Source of the DNA: Phycisphaera sp.
Lineage (GTDB): Bacteria > Planctomycetota > Phycisphaerae > Phycisphaerales > Zrk34
Reading direction: 5' to 3'
Length of the DNA stretch: 36,812 nt
NCBI GenBank assembly: GCA_016125285.1
Contig: WGMA01000066.1
Location: 1-36,812, forward strand
In this document: positions 22,538 through 30,293 of the stretch, piece after piece
Layout of the letters: each line of letters starts with the position of its first letter
Numbering within the stretch: position 1 is the first letter of the stretch
Made by a program: the position numbers and the translations under genes
The notes under the pieces: generated by a model
The model's input: only the letters and a program-made list of their open reading frames with translations
The model's database searches: none
Told to the model about the DNA's origin: nothing

Positions 22538-23728
22538 TCAGTGTTCGTTGGTGATCAGCAGCACGGCGTTCGACAGCGTGAGTCTGTCGAGCACCGGGCC
22601 GTTGGTCGCGTTATCGAGTTGAAGGATCAGCGTGCGGTCGCGCAGCGGCACGTTGACCGTCGCGGACGGGTGATCGGCGTTGAGTCGCTGCACGAACGAC
22701 TTGCCCTTGCCGTCGGCGACCGTCAGATTCAGGTCCGCCCAGTCGAGCGTGCGATCGTCAAGGCTCGCCGTCGCCGCGAAGCGGTGCACGCCCTCGGGCA
22801 GCTCGAACCGCAGCGTGATCGGCGCGTGCAGCTCGGCGGCGCCGTCGTCGAAGCGTGGCGGCATCGGCACGCCGAACACGCTACCGCCGTCCATGATCTT
22901 GGCCTTGAGTTCGCTGAGTCGCATCAGCCGGTGCTTGAGCGCGAAGTCGATGCCCGCGATCGCCTTGACCGGCACGACGACCTCGCGGCCGAACGCCTGG
23001 CCGATCGCCTGGATCGAACCGATGTCCACACGATCCACGAGCAGCCGCGTGCCGTCGACCAGCCGCATCCACACGCCGGGCGTGTTCCGCATCGGGTTGG
23101 CCAGCTGCACCGACCGCACGCCGCCCCACGACAGCGGCAGCGTCTCGTTGTTGGCCTCGAGCGACACGCCGGTCGTGCCGACCTTCGCGACGAACCCGAC
23201 GAGGCGGTCGCCGTTCTGCAGCGTCACGACGTCCTGCCCGGCGGTCGCCTCGCCCGCCGACGCGTCAGCGCCTGGCGCGGCGGCGTCGGCGGCGCAGTCG
23301 AAGCGGTTGAGCTGATCGAGCGTGAACGTCAGTTCGCCGAGGTTTGACGTCTGCCAGCGCACGCGCCCCTCCGCGTCGACGCCCGCGAAACGCCCACGCA
23401 CCACGTGCCCGTCCGCCAGGTACGCCACGTTCGGCCAGCGCGACTGCGCCGAGGCCGAGGCCGACACGATCGCGGTCGCGGATTTCGGCCCGGCCTGCGT
23501 GCGGTCCCACCGCAGCAGCACGAAGCCGTCCACCGACGCCGTGCGCAGCCGACGGTCCGTGTCAAAGTACGTCAGCCGCCCGTCCGAGAGGCTCACGAAG
23601 CGGATCGATTGTTCGTGGAGATCGGGGTCGACGAGCGTCGCGTCCTCGACGGCAAACGCCGCGGCCGGCAGCCACACCGCCAACGCGGCCAGCGCCATCG
23701 CGAATCGGAATCGGGCGTGCTTACTCAT
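22538..23728 (-). CDS. Secreted protein with NPCBM/NEW2-like C-terminal domain
   Basis: 396 residues. Signal peptide within residues 1-27 (FAMALAALAVWLPAAAFA). The middle has beta segments of the type DGRLTYFDTDRRLRTA and QNGDRLVGFVAKVG, found in planctomycete proteins that precede an NPCBM domain. The last 130 residues fit the NPCBM/NEW2 jelly roll: ELPEGVHRFAATASLDD, a middle segment LNLTVADGKG, and the closing RTLILQLDNATNGPVLDR. Such domains bind carbohydrate in glycosidases; here no catalytic domain is attached. The ATG at 23728 is preferred to the GTG at 23740. TACGAT ahead of it on the minus strand is a possible -10. Domain assignment is moderate. Confidence 0.65.
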   Translation of the reverse strand: MSKHARFRFAMALAALAVWLPAAAFAVEDATLVDPDLHEQSIRFVSLSDGRLTYFDTDRRLRTASVDGFVLLRWDRTQAGPKSATAIVSASASAQSRWPNVAYLADGHVVRGRFAGVDAEGRVRWQTSNLGELTFTLDQLNRFDCAADAAAPGADASAGEATAGQDVVTLQNGDRLVGFVAKVGTTGVSLEANNETLPLSWGGVRSVQLANPMRNTPGVWMRLVDGTRLLVDRVDIGSIQAIGQAFGREVVVPVKAIAGIDFALKHRLMRLSELKAKIMDGGSVFGVPMPPRFDDGAAELHAPITLRFELPEGVHRFAATASLDDRTLDWADLNLTVADGKGKSFVQRLNADHPSATVNVPLRDRTLILQLDNATNGPVLDRLTLSNAVLLITNEH

Positions 23729-23858
23729 ACGCAGACTCACCGCTCAATCGTATGTGGACCGACCACCAAACGCCACAGTTTTTCACGCCCGCTGCGGCGG
23801 CAAGGGCACCCCGCCGCCGATTGAGATGCCCCGCCCGGCCCGCCCGTCACACCCGCCG

Positions 23859-24275
23859 TCACAGCGACACGGGCAGGTGCTGACGCACCGCTTCGATCCA
23901 GTCGTTTTCGATCCATTCAATGCCGCCCGGCTCCAGCCGCGTCGCCCGCCAGCCCGCCCGCGTCAGCCGCTCGACCATCGCCGTCGCCGCCTCGCGCTCG
24001 TCGGCGTGCACCAGCACCGGGCACGTCGGCTCGTAGGTGCACAACGCCCGCACCACCGTCATCCCGTCGCCCAGGTCGTCGACCATGCCCAGCGGCGGCA
24101 TCAGCCGATGGTCCAGCGAGATCAGCGCCGCGCCGGGCAGCGTCCGCTTCAGCCGACGCGCCATGCGGTGCGCGTCGTTCCAGAACTCCGCGTGCAGGTC
24201 GTCGCCCAGCACCGCGCGGAACCGGTCCACCAGCGTCGTGTCGTCCTCGAGAATCAGCAGCTTGCGGAGCTTCAT
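23859..24275 (-). CDS. Receiver-like protein (cREC-type)
   Basis: 138 residues from the ATG at 24275; further upstream the frame enters an inverted repeat. The fold is that of a response-regulator receiver: ILEDDTTLVDRF (acidic pocket near residues 8-11), ISLDHRL near 56 with the candidate phospho-Asp, and PVLVHADER near 93. The Lys normally found at the end of strand 5 is missing and is replaced by His-Ala-Asp. The VLVH pattern with a following AATAMVERLTRAGW helix resembles the so-called cyclic-phosphate-processing receiver (cREC) group. No kinase or output domain adjoins. Function inferred only by fold. Confidence 0.65.
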   Translation of the reverse strand: MKLRKLLILEDDTTLVDRFRAVLGDDLHAEFWNDAHRMARRLKRTLPGAALISLDHRLMPPLGMVDDLGDGMTVVRALCTYEPTCPVLVHADEREAATAMVERLTRAGWRATRLEPGGIEWIENDWIEAVRQHLPVSL

Positions 24276-24293
24276 GCGTGGGCCCACCGCGGC

Positions 24294-24369
24294 GTGTGCC
24301 ACTGGCGGCTTGTCCGCCAGTGAATGAACGACGACTGGAACACTGGCGGGCAAGCCGCCAGTGGCACAC
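24294..24369. repeat. REP-like inverted repeat (GTGTGCCACTGGCGG type)
   Basis: Left arm 24294-24322 starts GTGTGCCACTGGCGGCTTG and the right arm 24341-24369 is its reverse complement, 28 of 29 positions identical, with an 18-nt centre. Each arm is itself self-complementary (CACTGGCGG...CCGCCAGTG), so a cruciform or double hairpin could form. It sits just upstream of the receiver start and just past the small membrane ORF. Confidence 0.75.
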
Positions 24370-24373
24370 ATCG

Positions 24374-24484
24374 TCACATCACCGGCTTGGCGCCGAAGTA
24401 CAGGTCCGCGGCGATGTAGCCGAGCGTCAGCCCGATCAGGATCGCGATGATGCGGCGGATCCAGCGGCGTGTCACAGGCTTCAT
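24374..24484 (-). CDS. Possible 36-residue single-pass membrane peptide
   Basis: A short ORF from the ATG at 24484 encodes a basic N-terminus (KPVTRRWIRR) followed by one membrane helix (IIAILIGLTLGYIAADLYF). A weak GGTGG lies upstream. It is on the same strand as, and 90 bp downstream of, the STAS gene, so it could be the last gene of the gyrA transcript if the hairpin at 24509-24536 is read through. Support is only composition and position. Confidence 0.4.
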   Translation of the reverse strand: MKPVTRRWIRRIIAILIGLTLGYIAADLYFGAKPVM

Positions 24485-24508
24485 CGTGTCACCACCGTTA
24501 CATAAGGC

Positions 24509-24536
24509 GAGCCCGCGGGCGCATGCCCACGGGCTC
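24509..24536 (-). terminator. Hairpin after the gyrA-STAS pair
   Basis: GAGCCCG-c-GGGC (24509-24520) pairs with GCCC-a-CGGGCTC (24525-24536) around GCAT. It lies 38 bp past the STAS stop. The minus-strand tail (GCCTTATG) is not a strong T-run, so termination may be partial. Confidence 0.5.
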
Positions 24537-24573
24537 ACGTCGTGGTCGTTGAGATGCGACGCGTCCGGCCGGA

Positions 24574-24921
24574 TCAGCCCTCGTCGTCGCCGTCGATCTG
24601 CAGCGAGGCGAGCGCCGACGGCACGTCCGACTGGAAGTCGAAGATCTTGTCGAGGCCCGTGATCAGCATCACGCCCCACAGCGAATCCGGCACCGAGCAG
24701 ATGCGCAGCTGCACGTCCTTGTTGATCTGCTTCTTGCGGATCCGCAGCAGCTGCGAGATGTTCGAGGAGTTCAGCCGCGTGATGTTGCCGAGGTTCAGCA
24801 CGACGTGGCAGTCCGGCCCCTTGTCGACGCGGTCGGACAGCGCCTGGATCTCTTCGGAGAAGACCGGTTCGTCGTTGAGCTCAACCATCAGGATGTCGTC
24901 GGACCACTGTTGAATGGGCAT
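24574..24921 (-). CDS. STAS-domain protein (anti-anti-sigma-factor-like)
   Basis: 115 residues. The STAS fold shows in the order of strands and helices: ILMVELNDEPVFSEEIQAL, HVVLNLGNITRLNSSNISQLLRI, and VQLRICSVPDSLWGVMLITGL. In SpoIIAA-type proteins the phosphorylated Ser lies in D-S-S-G; here it is N-S-S-N (about 62-65), so the Ser is retained in an altered context. Such proteins bind anti-sigma kinases or scaffold stressosomes. The ATG at 24921 follows AGGAG, five nt upstream, and the gene starts only 18 bp after the gyrA stop, so the two are surely co-transcribed. What partner it serves is unknown. Confidence 0.8.
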   Translation of the reverse strand: MPIQQWSDDILMVELNDEPVFSEEIQALSDRVDKGPDCHVVLNLGNITRLNSSNISQLLRIRKKQINKDVQLRICSVPDSLWGVMLITGLDKIFDFQSDVPSALASLQIDGDDEG

Positions 24922-24939
24922 GCCATCTCCTTTTCTCAA

Positions 24940-27675
24940 TCACTCGTCGGCTGGATCGCCGGTGTTGGAATCGTTGACGTTCGCGTTATCGTCTTTCCCG
25001 TCGGCCACCCCTTCGGCCGGTTCGTCCGGGGACTCATTATCCAATGATTCGGCGATCCGTGCCACCGCGACAAGGCGGTCTTCCTTCTTCAGGTTGATCA
25101 CGCGGACTCCCTGCGCGCCACGCCCGGTCTGCCGTACTTCCCCCACGGCCGACCGCACGATCATACCCTTTTCCGTGATCAACATCATCTCGTCGTCCGG
25201 CGTGACGGACAACGCCGAAACCACCGGGCCGTTCCGCGCCGTCACCTTGATGTCCACGCGCCCCTTGCCGCCGCGACGCTGCGGGTAGGGCTCGCCCTCT
25301 TCGGGCTGCACGAGATACTCCGCCATCGGCGTCCGCTTGCCGTAACCGTTTTCACACACGGTCAGCAGCTCGCGGTCGTCCTCGGCCTTGACCATCGCCA
25401 CGACGATGTCGCCCTTGCCGAGGTTGATGCCCTTCACGCCCGCCGCGCTGCGTCCCATCGCCCGCGCGTCGTTCTCGTCGAATCGGATCGCCATGCCGCT
25501 GCTCGTGCAGAGCATCAGGTGGTCCGAACCGCTGGTCAGACGCACGTCGACCAGGCGGTCGTCGTCCTTCAGCCCGACCGCGATCAGTCCCGACCGGTTC
25601 ACGTTGCGGTACAGCTTCAGGCTCGACCGCTTCACGAGCCCCTGCTCGGTGGCGAACACGAGGAAGTCGCTGAATTTCTCGAAATCCTGGATCGGCAGCC
25701 ACGCCCGCACGCGCTCGTCCTCGCGCAGGCCGATGATGTTGACCACCGATCGCCCGCGCGACGTGCGCGACGACTGCGGGATCTCGAACACGCGGATCTT
25801 GAAGACCCGCCCGGTGTTCGTGAAGCACAGCAGGTCGTCGTGCGTCGACGCCACAAACAGGTGCTCGGTGAAGTCCTCGTCCTTCGTGTCGGCGCCGATG
25901 ATGCCTCGCCCGCCGCGCGCCTGCGTGCGGTACGTGTCGATCGGAAGCCGCTTGACGTAGCCCTCGTGGCTGATCGTCACCACCACGTCTTCGACGGGGA
26001 TCAGGTCCGCGTCGGCGATGTCCTCGAGCTCGCTCTCGTCGATGTAGGTCCGCCGCGGATCGGCGAACTTCTCCTTCATCTCCAGCGTGTCCTCGCGGAT
26101 GATGTCCAGCACGAGGTTGTCGTCGCTGAGGATCAGCTCGTAGCCCTCGATCTCCTCGACGAGCTTCGCGTACTCGCCCACCAGCTTCTCGATCTCCAGG
26201 CCGACCAGCGAGATCAGCTGCATGCGTCCGATCGCCTCGGCCTGCGCCCGGCTCAGCGCGATCTCGCCGTCGGGGCTCGCCGCCGCCGCGTCCAGCATCC
26301 GCTGCGGGATCTTCTCGGCGTAAGGATGGTCCGGCGGAACCCGGAACCCGCGCGCCATCAGCTTCTCGATCGCCTCGTCACGCGTGCCCGACGAGCGGAT
26401 CAGCCTGATCACCTCGTCGATGTCGCACACCGCGTAGATCAGGCCCTCACGCAGGTGCGCCTCCTGCTGCGCCTTGCGGAGCAGGTAACGCGTGCGCCGG
26501 ACGATCACTTCCTTGCGGTGCTCGATGAACAGGACGATGAGCTCCTTGAGGCCCATCGTGCGCGGCTGGCCGTTGACCAGCGCGATGTTCATGATGCTGA
26601 ACGTCACCTGCATCGACGTGTGCTTCCACAGGTTGTTCAGCACCACGTTCGGGTCGACGCCCTTCTTACACTCGATCACCAGACGCATGCCGTCGCGGCC
26701 CGAGTAGTCGTTCACGTCGGCGATGTCCGTGATACGCTCCGTCTTCACCGCCTCGACGACCTGATCGATGATCGTCGTCTTGAGGATGTTGTACGGGATC
26801 TCGTCGATGACGATCAGCGCCTTGTCGTTCTTCTGCTCCTCGAAGTGCACCTTCGCGCGCACCGTGATCCGGCTGCGGCCGGTCGTGTACCCGCGGTAGA
26901 TGCCGCCGATGCCGCAGATCGTGCCGCCGGTCGGGAAGTCCGGCCCGGGCACGATCTTCATCAGGTCGAGGATCTCGATCTCCGGGTTGTCGATCACCGC
27001 GACGATCGCGTCGCAGATCTCGCCGGGGTTGTGCGGCGGCAGCGAGGTCGCCATGCCGACCGCGATGCCCATGCCGCCGTTGACCAGCAGGTTCGGAAAC
27101 TTGCTGGGCAGGACGCGCGGCTCGGTCAGACGCTCGTCGTAGTTCGGCTGGTAGTCGACCGTGTCGAGCTTGAGGTCCTCGAGCATCGCCGCGGTCGCGA
27201 AGGTCATGCGGGCTTCGGTGTATCGCATCGCCGCCGGGGGATCGCCGTCGATCGAACCGAAGTTGCCCTGCGGATGCACCAGCGGGACGCGCTGGTTCCA
27301 GTCCTGCCCGAGCCGCACCAGCGTCGGGTACACCACCGACTCGCCGTGCGGGTGGTAGTTGCCGGACGTGTCGCCGCAGATCTTGGCGCACTTCATGTGC
27401 TTGGACTGCGGGCCGAGCCGAAGGTCGTTGATCGCCACGAGGATGCGGCGCTGCGACGGCTTGAGCCCGTCACGGACGTCGGGCAGCGCCCGGTCCATGA
27501 TCGTGCTCATCGCGTACGTCAGGTACGAGTCCTGGAGCTCGCGATCGATCGCCAGATCGACGATGTTGCCCTCGGGGATCGGCGCCATCTGCGAGGTGTC
27601 CTCGCCGACCGCGTCGCCGCCAATGTCGTCGCCTTCGGGTTGCTCGGGATCGGGTGTCTGCGTGTCGTCAGCCAT
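24940..27675 (-). CDS. gyrA: DNA gyrase subunit A
   Basis: 911 residues, the breakage-rejoining subunit of DNA gyrase, which introduces negative supercoils with GyrB. N-terminal DNA-cutting domain: [21 protein letters not shown] near 49, [21 protein letters not shown] in the quinolone region, and [10 protein letters not shown] with the catalytic Tyr. In the quinolone pocket the Ser equivalent to E. coli Ser83 is kept, and the Asp87 equivalent is Pro. The C-terminal beta-pinwheel has a GyrA-box variant QARGGRG and a second box QRRGGKG. The acidic tail ends near [10 protein letters not shown]. The ATG at 27675 is preferred to a TTG at 27693. It follows a TlyA-like gene by 91 bp and precedes the STAS gene. 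Confidence 0.97.
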   Translation of the reverse strand: MADDTQTPDPEQPEGDDIGGDAVGEDTSQMAPIPEGNIVDLAIDRELQDSYLTYAMSTIMDRALPDVRDGLKPSQRRILVAINDLRLGPQSKHMKCAKICGDTSGNYHPHGESVVYPTLVRLGQDWNQRVPLVHPQGNFGSIDGDPPAAMRYTEARMTFATAAMLEDLKLDTVDYQPNYDERLTEPRVLPSKFPNLLVNGGMGIAVGMATSLPPHNPGEICDAIVAVIDNPEIEILDLMKIVPGPDFPTGGTICGIGGIYRGYTTGRSRITVRAKVHFEEQKNDKALIVIDEIPYNILKTTIIDQVVEAVKTERITDIADVNDYSGRDGMRLVIECKKGVDPNVVLNNLWKHTSMQVTFSIMNIALVNGQPRTMGLKELIVLFIEHRKEVIVRRTRYLLRKAQQEAHLREGLIYAVCDIDEVIRLIRSSGTRDEAIEKLMARGFRVPPDHPYAEKIPQRMLDAAAASPDGEIALSRAQAEAIGRMQLISLVGLEIEKLVGEYAKLVEEIEGYELILSDDNLVLDIIREDTLEMKEKFADPRRTYIDESELEDIADADLIPVEDVVVTISHEGYVKRLPIDTYRTQARGGRGIIGADTKDEDFTEHLFVASTHDDLLCFTNTGRVFKIRVFEIPQSSRTSRGRSVVNIIGLREDERVRAWLPIQDFEKFSDFLVFATEQGLVKRSSLKLYRNVNRSGLIAVGLKDDDRLVDVRLTSGSDHLMLCTSSGMAIRFDENDARAMGRSAAGVKGINLGKGDIVVAMVKAEDDRELLTVCENGYGKRTPMAEYLVQPEEGEPYPQRRGGKGRVDIKVTARNGPVVSALSVTPDDEMMLITEKGMIVRSAVGEVRQTGRGAQGVRVINLKKEDRLVAVARIAESLDNESPDEPAEGVADGKDDNANVNDSNTGDPADE

Positions 27676-27695
27676 AAAGAACCACTTCTCCAACG

Positions 27696-27731
27696 CCGAA
27701 ATTCAGTCCTGTATTTTACCCTAAATTTCGG
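27696..27731 (-). promoter_or_regulatory. Inverted repeat with a -10-like box upstream of gyrA
   Basis: CCGAAATT (27696-27703) and AATTTCGG (27724-27731) are perfect inverted halves, 20 bp apart. Between them, on the minus strand, is TAAAAT (27713-27718), about 38 bp ahead of the gyrA ATG. No good -35 is seen. Consistent with an operator straddling a promoter, or a supercoiling-sensitive A+T-rich site. Confidence 0.5.
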
Positions 27732-27766
27732 TTTTGCACGAGTCGCCGCGCCCCCCGCCAGGCGCC

Positions 27767-28387
27767 TTACGCGACAGACCCGCCCGACACACCTTCCGCC
27801 GGCTCCAGCCACGCCAGCCACTCCGCGTTGCCCGCCTTGCCCTTCGATTTTCCCCCGCGGATCGGCGACCGCATCGACCCCGCCACGCGCACCCCCAACG
27901 CCGCCATCCCGTCCAGCGTTTCGCTCACCACGCGCTCCGCTTCCGCGTCGTCCAGCACCGCCGCGCGACCCCGGCCGCCGCCGCCGCGCGCACCGCCCGA
28001 CGTGCTCTCGTAGTGCGGCTTGATCAGCGTCACGATCCACCGCGGCCCCCAACGCAGCGCCGCAGGGATCGCGTGACGTTGCGGCGTCCAGCCCAGGTCG
28101 ATCACGACCAGGTCCACGCCCACGACCGGCGGCTCGACGTGCATCGCGTTGCTCCGCTCCATCACCACCACCCGCTCGTCCTGCCGCAGCTTCCACGCCA
28201 GCGCGCCGTACCCCGTGTCCACCGCGTACACCTGCGCCGCGCCGCGCTGCAGCAGCACGTCGGTGAACCCGCCGACGTTGCACCCCAGGTCCGCGCACAC
28301 GAAGCCCGACACGTCGAGCCCGCTCGCGTCCAGCGCCGCCGCGAGCTTCAACCCGCCGCGCGACACGTATTGATCCGCATCACCCAT
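27767..28387 (-). CDS. TlyA/FtsJ-like rRNA 2-O-methyltransferase lacking the S4 domain
   Basis: 206 residues. Rossmann methyltransferase of the TlyA type: YVSRGGLKLAAAL at 7-19 (the TlyA linker and helix), ADLGCNVGGFTDVLLQRGA at about 32-50 for AdoMet binding, YAVDTGYGALAWKLRQ, and VVVIDLGWTP and TLIKPHYE bearing the Asp and Lys of the K-D-K catalytic set. Classical TlyA is about 250-270 residues with an N-terminal S4 RNA-binding domain, which is absent here; no S4 coding sequence lies upstream. The AdoMet loop reads L-G-C-N-V-G-G instead of V-G-x-S-T-G-G. Expected substrate is rRNA cytidine ribose, but specificity may differ. Same strand as gyrA. Confidence 0.78.
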   Translation of the reverse strand: MGDADQYVSRGGLKLAAALDASGLDVSGFVCADLGCNVGGFTDVLLQRGAAQVYAVDTGYGALAWKLRQDERVVVMERSNAMHVEPPVVGVDLVVIDLGWTPQRHAIPAALRWGPRWIVTLIKPHYESTSGGARGGGGRGRAAVLDDAEAERVVSETLDGMAALGVRVAGSMRSPIRGGKSKGKAGNAEWLAWLEPAEGVSGGSVA

Positions 28388-28418
28388 ATCGCCAGTCTAT
28401 CCATCACCCCGTTTAGCG

Positions 28419-28475
28419 ACGGCCCTGCGGGCCGTGTTTCCCCACATCACCAAACGCCAAATCACCAAATGATCA
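28419..28475. repeat. Small hairpin plus a solo ATCACCAAA-word array
   Basis: ACGGCCC-tgc-GGGCCGT at 28419-28435 is a perfect 7-bp stem. From 28445 to 28475 the words ATCACCAAA, CGCCAAATCACCAAAT repeat up to the GNAT stop. It looks like one arm of an inverted-repeat element without its partner. Confidence 0.4.
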
Positions 28476-28988
28476 CAGCGTCAGCTGCATGAACACCACA
28501 TCGAGCCAGCGCCCTTCCTTGAATCCGACCTCCGGAAAGCGGCCCACCTCGACGAAACCGTGCCGCACGTGCAGGCCGATGCTGGCCAACTGCTGCGCCT
28601 CGATGCTGGCGACGATCACGTGGTGCCCGATCGCGCGGGCCAGCTCGATCTGACGCACGAGCATCATCGCGCCGATGCCGCGGCGGTGCATGTCGTGGCG
28701 GACGTACAGCGCGTTCTCCACCGTGCGCGCCCAACCCTCGCGCGGCCGAAACCGCGACAGCGAGCCCCAGCCGACCACGTCGTCGTCGAGCGTCGCGACA
28801 AACACCGGATGCTCCGGCCCGCGCTCGCTCAGCCACGCCCGCCGCTCATCGGGCGTGATCTCCGCGGCGTGAAACGTCGCCACCGACGTGCGCACGTAAT
28901 GGTTGTAGATCGCGTTGATCGCCTCGACGTCATCAAGCGTCGCGGGGCGCAGCGTGATATCGGTCGGTGAGTCCGGCACGTCGTTCAC
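28473..28988 (-). CDS. GNAT N-acetyltransferase (phosphinothricin acetyltransferase-like)
   Basis: 171 residues from a GTG at 28988 that overlaps the hicB stop (4 nt). It transfers acetyl from acetyl-CoA to an amine. Motif A is HRRGIGAMMLVRQIELARAIG near 105-125, preceded by strand ENALYVRHD. The end GFKEGRWLDVVFMQL is the signature close of the Pat/Bar and methionine-sulfoximine acetyltransferases, so an amino-acid-like substrate is the most natural guess. Its tight coupling to hicAB raises the option that it acts with that module. The longer upstream reading overlaps hicB and is rejected. Confidence 0.85.
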   Translation of the reverse strand: MNDVPDSPTDITLRPATLDDVEAINAIYNHYVRTSVATFHAAEITPDERRAWLSERGPEHPVFVATLDDDVVGWGSLSRFRPREGWARTVENALYVRHDMHRRGIGAMMLVRQIELARAIGHHVIVASIEAQQLASIGLHVRHGFVEVGRFPEVGFKEGRWLDVVFMQLTL

Positions 28989-29209
28989 GCGACCTCGGCG
29001 TCGATGTACTCGCACCGCGTCGTCGGCTCCGGCACGGTTTCGCCGTCTTCAAGCAGCCCCTCGACGTGCAGCGCGATCGCCTCACGGATATTACGCTCAA
29101 CCTCTTCGACGGTGGCTCCCGTCGTCACACAGCCCGGCAGGTCAGGCACGTACGCGCTGAGGTTGTCCCCCGCCCGCTCGATCACAATCGCGTATCGCAT
29201 CACGCTCAT
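28985..29209 (-). CDS. hicB: HicB-family antitoxin (short form)
   Basis: 74 residues. The partial RNase-H-like HicB fold is clear: MRYAIVIERAGDNLSAYVPDL, PGCVTTGATVEEVERNIREAI, ALHVEGLLEDGETVPEP. It would bind and neutralise HicA. It ends soon after the fold and has no helix-turn-helix or ribbon-helix-helix tail, so DNA binding and autorepression are not expected. ATG at 29209 overlaps the hicA stop (ATGA), so toxin and antitoxin are translated in order, toxin first, as usual for this family. Confidence 0.9.
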   Translation of the reverse strand: MSVMRYAIVIERAGDNLSAYVPDLPGCVTTGATVEEVERNIREAIALHVEGLLEDGETVPEPTTRCEYIDAEVA

Positions 29210-29403
29210 TGGTCCGGTCCCTTCAGTCCCGCCTGTTTGAGGACACTGTTCAGCGTTCCGGGCGCGAGCCGGTCAGCCAGCTTGCCGGGCACCGTCACGC
29301 GGCCCGGCTTTGTCGGATGTTTGTACTGACGATGGCTCCCGCGCGTCCGCACATGATACCAGCCATCGTCTTCCAACAGCCGAATCACCTCCCGGATCGT
29401 CAT
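29206..29403 (-). CDS. hicA: HicA-family mRNA interferase toxin
   Basis: 65 residues from the ATG at 29403 (a GTG lies one codon upstream). The dsRBD-like HicA fold includes REVIRLLEDDGWYHVRTRGSHRQYKHP with the catalytic His in GSHRQYKH, then GRVTVPGK and LNSVLKQAGL. HicA cleaves mRNA when free of HicB. Completely intact by length and motif. It starts 15 bp after the lpxI stop, so it lies within a housekeeping gene run with no sign of its own mobile context. Confidence 0.92.
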   Translation of the reverse strand: MTIREVIRLLEDDGWYHVRTRGSHRQYKHPTKPGRVTVPGKLADRLAPGTLNSVLKQAGLKGPDQ

Positions 29404-29418
29404 CACCGCTACCCCATT

Positions 29419-30270
29419 CTACGCCGGCTCCAGCGTCACCCCCACGATCGCCACACCCGCCGCGTTCGCCGCGTCGATCAGCGCCGGCTTGTCGACCATG
29501 ATCACGCGGCCGGCCTCGACGGCGATGCACGAGCCGCCCGCGGCCTTGAGCTTCTCGATCGTCTGCACGCCGATCGTCGGCACGTCGAACCGCATGTCCT
29601 GCGAACCGGCGACCTTCACCAGCGTCCAGCCCTTGCGTTTGCACAGCACGCCGGCGCGTTCGATCATGCGGTCGGTGCCTTCGATCGCCTCCACGGCGAT
29701 CACCGCGCGGTCCTTCACCGCCACCGCCTGCCCCACGTCCAGCTCGCCGAGCTGCGACACGATCGGCAGCGCGAACGCGATGTCCGCGTCCTGCGCGCCG
29801 CTCGGCTTCACCGACGTCATCACGCCCGCGTCCGCCAGGTGCTCCGGGATGTAACGCGTTGTGTCCACCAAGGTGATGCCCTCTGCCGCCAACTCGTCCG
29901 CGACGGCCCCAAGGATAGCGTCGTCACGCTTGTCGTGCCGCAGCCGACCGAACCACAGCCGCGCCGCACGCCAGTCCGGCATCTGCCGCACCAGGTAAAA
30001 CGGATCGTACATGCGGACCTTCCGCACGCGGCCGACCATCACGGTTTCCGTGCACCCCTGCCGCCGCAGCGTGCGGATCCATCGGCCGAGCTGGATGATG
30101 CCCGCCGCACGAAACGAGTCGCAGAACTCGGGCAGGTCCGCGTCGAACTGATCACGCAGCCCCACGCACGCCACGCGACGCCCGCTCGCGCGGATCCCCT
30201 GCGCGATCAGCACGGGCAATCGCCCGCCGCCCGCGATCAGGCCGATCGGAGTGTCATCGTTCGTAGGCAT
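29419..30270 (-). CDS. lpxI: LpxI-type UDP-2,3-diacylglucosamine pyrophosphatase
   Basis: 283 residues, the usual length for LpxI. It hydrolyses UDP-2,3-diacylglucosamine to lipid X plus UMP in lipid A synthesis, at the cytosolic membrane face. Family motifs: IGLIAGGGRLPVLIAQ at 8-23, TVMVGRVRKVRMYDPF near 92, the central DDAILGAVADELAAEGI, and the C-terminal part with GWTLVKVAGSQDMRFDVPTIG and SCIAVEAGRVIMVDK. The presence of lipid A synthesis fits an outer-membrane planctomycete. No clear Shine-Dalgarno precedes the ATG at 30270. It heads the minus-strand run lpxI-hicA-hicB-GNAT. Confidence 0.93.
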   Translation of the reverse strand: MPTNDDTPIGLIAGGGRLPVLIAQGIRASGRRVACVGLRDQFDADLPEFCDSFRAAGIIQLGRWIRTLRRQGCTETVMVGRVRKVRMYDPFYLVRQMPDWRAARLWFGRLRHDKRDDAILGAVADELAAEGITLVDTTRYIPEHLADAGVMTSVKPSGAQDADIAFALPIVSQLGELDVGQAVAVKDRAVIAVEAIEGTDRMIERAGVLCKRKGWTLVKVAGSQDMRFDVPTIGVQTIEKLKAAGGSCIAVEAGRVIMVDKPALIDAANAAGVAIVGVTLEPA

Positions 30271-30293
30271 GCGTGGCAGACCAGTCGTCCTTC

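Noticed and set aside
25519-28023. 834-codon plus-strand frame opposite gyrA
   Set aside because: Mirror translation of gyrA, without domain features.
28985-29403. HicAB as part of a phage-defence island
   Set aside because: No other defence genes, integrase or composition change around; neighbours are housekeeping.
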